From Dinochytrium kinnereticum (taxonomy: Eukaryota; Chytridiomycota; Chytridiomycetes; Chytridiales; Chytridiaceae), in assembly GCA_027604005.1 (NCBI GenBank), contig JADGJT010000607.1, positions 1 to 10,245 on the forward strand: a DNA stretch of 10,245 bases, written 5' to 3'. The notes beneath the pieces were generated by a model that saw nothing but the letters and a program-made list of their open reading frames with translations, was not told the origin of the DNA and made no database searches. The position numbers and the translations under genes were made by a program. Of this stretch, positions 1-8,200 are shown piece after piece. Numbering within the stretch: position 1 is the first letter of the stretch; the number at the start of each line of letters is the position of its first letter.

Positions 1-10
1 CCCCCCAGTC

Positions 11-198
11 GGGGTGGGGTGGTGCGCTCCGTCTGTCTGAGGTTGGAGGCAGGCGTGCTGGTGAATTTGCGTGGCATTTGATGTGGGTGAGTGGTCAGTT
101 TTTTTGGGGGGATTTGGGGTTGGGTGGTGTGATCCGTCTGTCTGAGGTTGGAGGATGGCTTGCCGGTGATTTGGGGTGACATTTAACGTGGATGAGTG
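11..198. repeat. Imperfect G-rich tandem repeat, period about 105 bases
   Basis: Two copies of a G/T-rich unit lie 105 bases apart, at about 11-93 and 116-198. The core gtctgtctgaggttggagg is identical at 31-49 and 136-154. The flanks also match with substitutions: ggtggtg before the core, and a tail ending in gtggatgagtg or gtgggtgagtg. Between the tails and the next unit lies a T-run followed by G-runs. The first copy begins almost at the window edge, so the array probably extends to the left. I see no coding potential. It could be a minisatellite or a diverged local duplication. The copies are too diverged for a recent duplication. Confidence 0.75.
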
Positions 199-765
199 TA
201 CATTAGAGTGGTTATGGTTAAAGTGTCGAGACGCGTCTTTTGGAATAGATTTGATTGTTTTTTTATTTATTTGTATACGCCTTTCTTTTTTCCTCCAAAC
301 CCTTGAGATGAAAGGTATCAAGATCTCAAAGAGCCTGCCGTTCCCCGATAAATCATCTTCCTTCAGAAAGCATTAGACCTAACCTTTTTTTAAACCCCCC
401 CCCGCGAAAGCAAGCCTCCATCATCTTCCCTTTCCTCCCGCTCTCCTCCGTGAGGGCGTAAAGGAGGGTGATGGGTGGGTGAGTGTAAATGAATGGAATG
501 ATGAGGTGATGGCAGAGCAGGTGAGCTTTTGCGAAGCCTTTTGCCGCGATGAACCCAAGAGTCCTTGTCAAAAACAATTGTTCACTATGAACATGCATCC
601 AACACGAACACGTTCAAGTGTGGAGATCTGTTGCTGGACTCATCATACAACCGTGCCAGAAAACCCCTCCCCAAACCAAAGATCTCCATCGCAAATCTCA
701 TGCGATGAGGTGCAGCCAAAATAGACCACCTCATCTGAAAGCCCAACCCCGCCCCCACACACTGA
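199..765 (+). promoter_or_regulatory. Upstream region of gene 1, no convincing gene
   Basis: No open frame here has convincing protein-like sequence, and those present overlap each other on both strands. Visible features are a T7-AAA-C9 stretch at 385-403 and C-rich, C/A-rich DNA from about 640 to the ATG at 766. The pyrimidine-rich strand bias is typical of fungal promoters and leaders, so I infer it holds the promoter and 5' leader of gene 1. A TATA box is not clear. An untranslated upstream exon cannot be excluded. Confidence 0.4.
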
Positions 766-2016
766 ATGGCCACCTCCCACGGTCTTCCTCGGCTCGGCGT
801 CCAATGCAAAGACATATGGACCGATGCCACCCTCCCACCAGGTCAATGCCTCTTCCCAATCTCCCCAAACGGAGTGCCATCGCTTCTCTCGGAGCGATTT
901 CGAAGATCAAAACGATCAAAGTTACCTCCCAAACCACCCCCACCGATCCCGGAATCCAGCGGTCGCACGTCCCGCGAGAACTCTGCGAATGAGGAGTCCC
1001 AGGCTGTTCAGATGTTTCAGAGCATGCCCGTTCAGCATACAGAGGAGGCGGGGCAGAAGGGAGGAGCTCGAGCTGTGCGAACGCTGACGAGACCCTCACG
1101 ATTGCAGGCCAGGGTTGTTCATTCAAAGTCGAGGAGGAAGTATGGATCCAAGTTGCCTTCCCTTGGTGGGGACGTTGGGATGTTGGGGATTGGGTCAGCC
1201 ACCGGAACCACCACGCGAGCAGAGTCACCCAGTAATATGAATGCTGCTGCTCAGCAAGGTGTCTCTGGGGGAAGCGGAGGAGGAGAGGGAGCTGGAAGGC
1301 GGGGAAAGGATAAGGATGAAGAGCAAGTTTTGGAAGCGCAAGCCGTGACGCTGGACCCAGAGGAGAGTTACAAGCCGTTCACCCTATCTCAGAAATCGTC
1401 CTTCAATCCCTCCAGCATGAGTGAACGACAGCTTGGCAAGCTGGATAGACTAACAAGGTGAGCAGACCGCGGCTTTGATCCCCCCCCTTTCGCTGTTCTA
1501 TGACCAACGCGCGGTCACCTTTCTACAGGGCAAAGTACGGCGCGTACGAGAAACCAGAGGCGCAGATTTCCCAGCAGATTGATCAGAGCCGAGCTCGGGC
1601 AAAGCAGTGGACAAAATATGAGAGGGAAAAGCTTCGTGATCAAATATACGAGATCCAACGAATGTGGGAACGCAAGCGAGGACACGTTGGTGAATTAGAA
1701 GAGCGTAAAGGCCAGGAGGCAGCCAGGAGGGCGACGGAAAGGATGAGGGGTAAGATTCGAAGCATCATGGCCTCTAGGGTGAGTGTCTTTTTGGTTGCTT
1801 TCTTTCAATTATTGAAAGGGATTTTGCGCTTTTGCTGAGTGATGCGTTTAGGACAATGAGCTGCAGTTCTTGGTTGAAGGACAGCGTAACGCGATCGATG
1901 CGATCCGCTTGAAGGAGTTTCTTGTCCTCCGTACACCTAATGTCAAGCTCGGTCGCCAATATTCCGACAAGGATCGTTTGCGCGTTGAAGAGCTGCTTGG
2001 AAGTGCCATACCATGA
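766..2016 (+). CDS. Unidentified protein with charged coiled-coil-like C-terminal half
   Basis: I do not recognise this protein. The model has exons 766-1457, 1529-1778 and 1852-2016, giving 368 aa. The introns have donors GTGAGC and GTGAGT and acceptors CAG and TAG. The ATG is the first in frame after a stop at 763. Residues 1-160 are Ser/Pro/Arg-rich and probably disordered, including a short polyproline stretch. Residues about 165-187 are Gly/Lys/Glu-rich. From about residue 215 to the end the protein is dense in Lys, Arg, Glu and Gln (for example KYEREKLRDQIYEIQRMWER), as expected for a long helix or coiled coil. The C-terminal 54 residues, a separate exon, look like a compact conserved tail. 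A basic helical protein of this kind could be a ribosome- or mitochondrion-associated factor, but no motif proves it. The two splice junctions are firmer than the N-terminus, which may be extended or shorter than modelled. Confidence 0.75.
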
Positions 2017-2121
2017 GCGAGAAAAATAAAGCGCTGCAGAGAGAGGTCAAGTTTACACTTCAGTATTTGTGAATCGTTTTGAGAAAAAAATATATATGAT
2101 TTTTAGTGTTGGGTTGAAAAC
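2017..2121 (+). terminator. Short gene 1 / gene 2 intergenic gap with AATAAA
   Basis: Only 105 bases separate the stop of gene 1 from the ATG of gene 2. A canonical AATAAA lies at 2025-2030, 9 bases after the stop codon, and is a plausible polyadenylation signal for gene 1. The remainder is A/T-rich (a run of seven A followed by tatatatgatttttag before the next ATG) and must also contain any promoter of gene 2 that does not lie inside gene 1. Confidence 0.45.
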
Positions 2122-3345
2122 ATGGAGGACATCTTTGAGTCCTCCCTTGGGTTGATGTTCGATGAACCCACTTTTGGTACGTTTGAGACTTCGGAACGAT
2201 ACATCGAATGAATGTCTCTCCTCATTCTGATTTGCGCTTGAATACACCTGTCCTCCCCAAATGCCTTTGGCTTTAATGGTACCCATGGCATTGGCCCCTC
2301 CTCTGATCCTATATCCAACATCTGCACCTACCTGCATTCGATCATTTTATCAGCTCACGGTGACCCGGGAGGATCATTTGATCATACCATCTCTACTCCT
2401 TTCCGGTCAAAGTTTCGCTCCAACCCTCCAAACCCGCGAGCATCATCTGGTTCACGGGTCAACGACAATTCATTCCAACGAGGCACCACCGCCAGCACAA
2501 TAGCCTCTTCCAATTACGATTGGAACGTCCGTCTACTTCTCCCAGATGTTGAGGCCGTCAACAGCCCTCTGATGGCTCATTATGTCTGGCAAGCCTCACT
2601 GATCTTGTCAAAAAGAATCAGTTCAGGCGATATTGACGTTCAGGATTCTCTCGTGATCGAGGTTGGCGCAGGGGCTGGCTTGTTGGGGGTTACTGCGGGC
2701 CTTTGCGGAGCGCAGGGTGTCGTTTTTACCGACTTCCCGGATCCTGATATTCTGAGGTGCTTGGACGTCAACGCAGCTGGAGCATTAGGTGATCAGCATC
2801 GTAGATTAAAGAGTGATGCTAGTGGCAGGGATGAGAAGAGTGTCTTTTGGGAGGTTATAGGGCACAAATGGGGCGAGTCCACGTCGCTTTCGATGTTCCT
2901 TGAACCAATGTAGGTGCAGGCTCGTCTGGGGTGGCTTCTGATTTTCCATACGCCTTATTACCACAGAAAGCAGAGCAGCAAGGTGGTGGTGTTTCTCGCG
3001 GACGTTCTTTGGAATCCGACGGGTCATGACACCCTTCTGAATGATCTGAAGACTTGGCTTGCGCATCCGAGTTCGATAGCACATGTAGCCGCAGGACTTC
3101 ACACAGGCAGGAGGACGGTAGAGCTCTTTGTTGAGAAGGCAACACGCAGCGGGTTGTTCACGTGCACTAAATTGGGTGAAGTACGAGTTGGAACGGCGCA
3201 AGGTGAATATCAGTTTTTCGCGTCCTCTTCGCATGGCGGTGATCAGGAGATAGGTGATGGAGATGAGGAAAATGAGGAGGATGAGGAGAAGGATCCCACA
3301 GAAAGAAAGCGCTGGGTTTTATTGTACGATATCCGAAAAATATAA
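2122..3345 (+). CDS. EFM7: Family-16 SAM methyltransferase, EFM7/Nnt1-like (eEF1A N-terminal methyltransferase)
   Basis: Exons 2122-2176, 2354-2909 and 2967-3345 give 329 aa. The introns are GTACGT...CAG (177 bases) and GTAGGT...CAG (57 bases, with a CTGAT branch candidate). The seven-beta-strand methyltransferase core is clear. NSPLMAHYVWQ precedes motif I, VIEVGAGAGLLG (about residues 119-130), which binds S-adenosylmethionine. VVFTDFPDPD follows, with the acidic Asp145 that ends strand 2. Then come the VIGHKWG and ADVLWN (Asp216-Asn220) motifs. The spacing and the TDFPDPD and HKWG signatures match the fungal EFM7/Nnt1 family, known in yeast to methylate Gly2 and Lys3 of elongation factor eEF1A in the cytosol. 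Family members are about 260 residues; this one is longer because of a Ser/Asn-rich stretch near residues 20-65 and an Asp/Glu-rich insert at about 295-315 just before the last strand, RKRWVLLYDI. Another METTL21-type protein methyltransferase is the main alternative. The ATG has a good context (aaaacATGg). Confidence 0.85.
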
Positions 3346-3416
3346 ATGCAAAACCTGTGGAGGCACTTGTGTTTTTTTGACCATCACCCCCCTTAAATTT
3401 AAACACCCCAGCCCTG
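3346..3416 (+). promoter_or_regulatory. 71-base gap between EFM7-like and Jupiter-like genes
   Basis: This gap must serve both as 3' end of gene 2 and as leader of gene 3. It contains a T7 run, a C6 run and ttaaatttaaa, but no canonical AATAAA or clear TATA box. If the ATG-only exon of gene 3 is right, the promoter of gene 3 probably overlaps the last exon of gene 2. Confidence 0.3.
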
Positions 3417-4691
3417 ATGGTGAGTAAGTCGATGCTTCGAGGCTACTAGACTGGCGCACCGAACGATGAACTGCCTAGACTTAGACCGCCGACCAGCTTA
3501 GTTGTTTCGTGTTGGAGGCAGCTCTCCATGTGCTGTTGTCTTGCGGCAACATGGACATTCCACACCCATCTTGTTTCATTCCTCAAGCTACGTCTTTAGT
3601 AATCAACCTTCGCTCTTGCACAAACAGACCTCTAGACCCCCTCCCGGCGGACATTCGTCTATCATCTTTGGCGACGACATCTCTTCGTCAGCGATGCAGG
3701 AGCCCTCACCCGCTGCGTCCCCCAAGCCTAAGCATGCCATTATCAGCCATAACGGCATGACCTCACCGATGCCAGCCACGAGAACCGGCCGGCGCATGGC
3801 CCCTAATGCTCATCAATCAAGAACCAGCTTGATCTTTGGCTCCCCACAAGATGATGCTGCAAGCTCGGTTGGTAGTGATGATGGATCGGATGTGGGATCG
3901 CTCCCGAGGAACGTGCAAAAGGCGTTTGATGGCGCTGCTGGTATTAGCAGCCCGAAGCAAAGTCCCAGGAGACCTGAAAAGCGGCATCTTGCCGCCAATG
4001 GTGAGGTCTTTTTTGTTTTTTATGGGTGACTGATGAGGTGGTTGTGGAGTAGTGATGTGTGGTTGTGGTTTATGATAGCCAGAGTGGCCACCGTAGAATC
4101 AGCCGTTCCCATACTCTGTCATGAAATCCTGAATGGCTTTACTCACTCTTCTTCTTTTCTCTGAACATTTCAGCCCAACGAAGCAGTCTCGTTTTTGGTG
4201 ATGATGGACGTGAGAATGGCGTTGCCGTTCCTTCCCCACCCGCCCGCTCCAAAAGCCCAAGCATCCTACCATACGAGGATTCTCCCTCTCCCAGATCCGG
4301 TCGTCGAAAGCCTGAAGGGGTTGCGCCAAACTTCAAATCAAACTTTAGCCTCTCTCATCGGGTACAAGATTCCGAAGCCGCGGCGGCGACCTCGCCTGCC
4401 TCCTCACCTCTTTCAAGACGGCGCAACTTTGCTCCTGGCCTCAAGTCATCGGTTATCTTGGGGGATGACTCGCCTCCGGAGCCCAATTTTGGACCTAAAA
4501 AGATGAACAAGGTGACCGGTCGTCGCGTTATCACTCCTCCTGGTGGATCTTCGACTTTGAGCTTTGCTGAATTTACTGGGGCTCTACCTGAAGTTGATTC
4601 TAGCAAGGATAGAGATATGGTGGGGTCAAAGGTTGATCCAGCGGCTATGAGCGCTGCCGGAAGGACTACTGGAAAGCATCGCATCTACTAA
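3417..4691 (+). CDS. Jupiter/HN1 (JPT)-like repeat-motif protein, probable microtubule-associated
   Basis: Best model: exons 3417-3419 (ATG alone), 3628-4000 and 4174-4691, giving 297 aa. Introns are GTGAGT...CAG (208 bases) and GTGAGG...CAG (173 bases). The protein is low in hydrophobics, rich in Ser, Pro and basic residues, and probably disordered. It carries a recurring short motif: RPPPGGHSSIIFGDD at residues 4-18, SRTSLIFG at 65-72, QRSSLVFGDD at 127-136, a degenerate FKSNFSL near 180, LKSSVILGDD at 215-224, and TPPGGSSTLSF at 246-256. Several copies follow a GRR/RRR-x-AP/AAN-type lead. The PPGG.SS...G pattern near both ends is the hallmark of animal Jupiter/HN1 proteins, which bind microtubules, and resembles plant SPIRAL1. 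Homology by short motifs is suggestive rather than proven. There are no membrane segments or catalytic motifs. An alternative start would be an ATG inside the first intron, but none there gives the conserved N-terminus as cleanly. Confidence 0.7.
3420..3627 (+). other. Intron directly after the start codon of the Jupiter-like gene
   Basis: ATG at 3417-3419 is followed at once by GTGAGTAAG, a very strong donor. The acceptor CAG at 3625-3627 restores the frame exactly in phase 0, so that the protein reads M-TSRPPPGGHSS. The frame downstream is open back to about 3502 but without an ATG that would produce a family-like N-terminus. The pyrimidine tract before the acceptor is modest. The junction is inferred from sequence only. 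Confidence 0.6.
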
Positions 4692-4851
4692 AAGCGTTCT
4701 CAATTTGTTCTTTCTTTCCCTCTATTTTCCCTCCGCGTTTTTGGCTTGATCTTTAGCTTTTACTGTTCTTTTTGACTGGAATGGCGCCTTCTGCTTTTTG
4801 TTCTCTCTTTCTTGGCCGCCAGCGGACTTTTTTTGTTATTTTCTCTTTTTT

Positions 4852-4881
4852 GGGGGGGAGGGGGTAGGGGGGAAGGTGGGG
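4852..4881 (+). other. G-run cluster, potential G-quadruplex
   Basis: Four G-runs of 7, 5, 6 and 4 are separated by loops of A, TA and AAGGT. This meets the usual G3+ with short loops pattern. It lies about 160 bases past the stop of gene 3 and 410 bases before the ATG of gene 4, right after a T6 run. It may act in transcript 3' end formation or in promoter function; folding is an inference. Confidence 0.55.
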
Positions 4882-5164
4882 TTAGACGAGGGAAACAGTG
4901 GGATCTCTGCAGAGAAGGTGAAAACCTCGTACGCTCTGTTGCTTCATATGTCGCGCCTCTTACTATTTCTGTTTCGTGTGTTTTGTTGTCTCCTGTTCTG
5001 TTTTTTCTTTTCTTTTTCTTTTCGATTCGGTTTTCTTTTAAGTTAAACGCGTTTCTCTATATTCTTCGCTCTGTAGCTCTGCCTTCGCCTTCACACTTTT
5101 TTGTATCATCTCGCTTCCTAACCAAATGCAAATTGCTCGTTTATATCTCCTCTGTCCAGTCCCA

Positions 5165-5179
5165 ATGTACTCTGTTTGA
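5165..5179 (+). other. Possible 4-codon upstream ORF before the IDE start
   Basis: An ATG at 5165 opens a tiny frame of four codons ending in TGA at 5177-5179, 114 bases before the IDE start codon. If transcription starts upstream of it, it would be a leader uORF. The transcription start is unknown, so this may be chance. Confidence 0.25.
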
Positions 5180-5293
5180 AAAAACTTTCCGCTGATCATC
5201 TCGGGTAGACATCGAGATCGGCATCCTGCTTCTTGGTGCAAGCCAGAAACAACCCCCATCAAAGTCATTACCCATACGTCAGATACCGTAGCC

Positions 5294-8200
5294 ATGTCAT
5301 CTCCCTTCGAATCATCAGCCCACCAGCTAGCCCAGTTACCTTCAGAGATGTCTCATTCTCACACTCACGTATCACATCCACCAACAACATGCCGACCGTC
5401 AACGCCACCGTCGAATCATCTCCCAATACCAATCGCATCGGAACCCGATATAACTTCATCCCTGGAGACCCCGTCAACACATTCAGTATTCACCGATATT
5501 ACGAAGCCGGATCTTGATGACCGATCATATCAACTGGTTTCCCTTTCGAATGGTCTAGACGCATTGGTAGTGTCAGATCCCACCACTGATCGCAGTTCAG
5601 CCGCTCTGGATGTGCATGTCGGTGCGTTAGTTATCTGCCCCCGCTTTAGTTGTCTGGACGCTGTTGACGTTGAGTTTCAGTCATCTAAGGCATATTTTTT
5701 ATGAAGGTTATTTCAGCGATCCGGATGATGCTATTGGCCTTGCTCACTTTCTGGAGCATCTTCTGTTTCTGGTGAGAGCTGACATCTGCTTTGTTGTTTG
5801 TCTTTCTTCGAAAATTATTGGATGAATCCAGTTGGAGGCATGCCAATGGATGGGATACATTCTTACAGAGAACTTGCAGGGTACAGAAAAGTATCCCGTC
5901 GAGAACGACTATTCGCAATTTTTAAACGAGGTCGGAGGAGGGTATTCAAATGCATTCACCTCTTCCGAAAACACAAACTTCTTCTTTGAGGTGAGCGTCG
6001 CAAACTTAACCGTCATCGTAGCCCCTTAAAATCGCCTTTTCATATCATCATGCTTACTTTCAAGTAAAAAAGGTTGCTTCGGAAGGTGAGGCTTTTGAAG
6101 GTGCATTGGACCGGTTCGCCCAGTTTTTCATTGCGCCTTTATTTGATGAAAGCTGCACTGAAAGAGAGCTAAAAGCAGTTGATTCAGGTAAGCCGTTATA
6201 ACTAAACTATTGCCATTTTCAAGTGATTCTCATCATGATTGCAGAGCATAAGAAGAATATCCAGGATGACTGTTGGAGGATTTCACAATTAGAAAAAGAT
6301 CTTTCGAGCGCGAATCATCCCTATCGTAAGTTTGGGACGGGTTGCTGGCAAACTCTGCATGAGCTTCCGCTTATGAACGGTCTGGATATACGAAAGATCT
6401 TGCTGGAGTTCCATGACCGTTACTACTCTGCGGTGAGTATTTCTGTAGTCACAGTTGCCTTATTTTCTGGCTTTTGTCGTGCCTTATTACTGCATTAATC
6501 TAACCCCTCTGATCTTGAAAAACTCAGAATATAATGAAACTTGTTATTCTTGGAAAGGAACCTTTAGATGTGTTATCGGATTGGGTGGTTGCAAAGTTCA
6601 GTTCAGTTCACAATAAGAGCATCGCTGTTCCATCTTTCCCGGGTAATCCTTTGACAGAAAAGGAGCTCAAGGTATCCTTCCAATACCCATGCAGTTTTCG
6701 TTCTTTAAACCCAATAGAGCCACTGACAGCATTACGATTATTTTCTTCCATTTGTAGAAAATTATTCGAGTGAAGCCCGTCAAGGATATGCAGTCCTTAG
6801 AATTGGCATTCCCTTTTCCGGACACTATCCCTTACTATCGGAAATCTCCGGATAGCTATCTTGCCCATTTGATTGGGCATGAAGCACCTGGATCCATTCT
6901 GGCTGTTCTGCGAGCGAAGGGATGGGCTAATGGATTGAGTAGTTCCGTTGCCCATGCTGGGAAACACTTTGACTTTTTTAAAGTTTCTGTCGAGTTAACA
7001 GATGATGGAATGGGTAGGAAGGTCTTCCTTTATAGCTCGTCTTTCCAGTATTCCTTATTGCTAATTGTTTGATCTTTTTGCAGAGCACTGGCAGAGTATC
7101 GTTATACTTATCTTTCAGTACATTGAAATGCTGAGGCGCTGCGGAGTTCAGGAGTGGATTTACAATGAGGTGACTCATCTATTTTTTTTTTTTTTTTCCC
7201 CTTTCCTCTGTACATTTTTATGGCCTCAAATTTTTGGTCAATATGTTTTATACGATGCCATAACTAACTCTCAAATGTTTTGAAATCCCTATATCTTGTA
7301 GTGTAAGACTATGGCGCAACTTACTTTCCGGTTTCAGGAAAAGTTTTCGCCGTCGGATTTCACAAGTTGGGCGTCACAAAATATGCAGTCGTATGCAAAG
7401 GCAGATATTCTATCTGGCTACTCTCTTATGGAAGAGTTTGATGAAGAGTTGATTCGAAACCTGCTGGATCTGTTGAAGCCCGATCGTTTCCGGTAGGATT
7501 TGCTTTGTTTATATTGCCTCTTTGTTATTTTTTTTCTTTTCTTTCTGTCAGCTTTTTTCTCTCCGTTTAAGATGCTAATGATGAATATTTAACCATTTCT
7601 CTAACCTTTTGTATTCAGTGTTATGCTAGTTTCAACAATCCACGAATCTGAGACCTGGGAGAAGGCACCTTGGTACGGGACGGAGTACATCGTGGAAGAT
7701 CTCCCAGTATCATTATTGGAGACCCTCGCCCATCCCCCTATCCATGACGAACTTCATTTGCCTGAGAGAAATCCATACATACCTTCCGTCTTTAAAGTTA
7801 TTTCGCCGGCAATAGCCGAAGATTTTACACCTCCAACCATTATCGAGGATACACCTCTTTCGCGCCTCTGGTACAAGTTAGACCAAACTTATAAAGTTCC
7901 TCGGACACAGATAGCATTCTTTATCCGGACGACGAATTCTTACTCATGTCCACGTTCATCCGTCCTTAATCGTTTGTTTGTTGATTTGGTTGTGGATTCT
8001 CTTACTGAGGAGACATATAATGCCGAACTTGCTGGGTTATACTATTCTATTACTACTCTTGTGGAGGGTTTTGAACTTCGGGTGGCAGGATATACAGACA
8101 AGATTGCGGTCTTGCTCGAGAAAGTAGTGCATACGATTCGGAATCTTCAGATAGTGCCAGAGCGGTTTTCGGCTATAAAGGAGGAGGTATTTCATTTATT

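Larger units (their letters stand above)
4692..5293 (+). promoter_or_regulatory. Intergenic region between Jupiter-like gene and IDE gene
   Basis: This holds the 3' end of gene 3 and the promoter and leader of gene 4. It is T-rich on the + strand from 4692 to 4850, then has a G-run cluster, then a long pyrimidine tract at about 4963-5040 that is typical of fungal core promoters. No open frame here looks like a real protein; the longest readings are Phe/Leu/Ser-rich translations of the pyrimidine tract. Confidence 0.55.

Noticed and set aside
479..724. 81-codon plus-strand frame upstream of gene 1
   Set aside because: Non-ATG start, overlapping frames on the other strand, no protein-like composition and no splice site linking it convincingly to gene 1.
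846..992. Overlapping plus-strand frame starting MPLPNLPKRSAIASLGAISK, resembling a mitochondrial presequence
   Set aside because: It would need an intron to join the gene 1 frame, and I see no good donor before its stop. Kept only as a reminder that the gene 1 N-terminus is not certain.
731..1228. 165-codon open frame on the minus strand over gene 1
   Set aside because: It is the shadow of the GC-rich first exon of gene 1; it has no recognisable domain, and the plus-strand frame has matching splice junctions.
4798..5195. Phe/Leu-rich open frames that look like a membrane protein
   Set aside because: They are translations of a pyrimidine-rich promoter tract and would be low-complexity artefacts.
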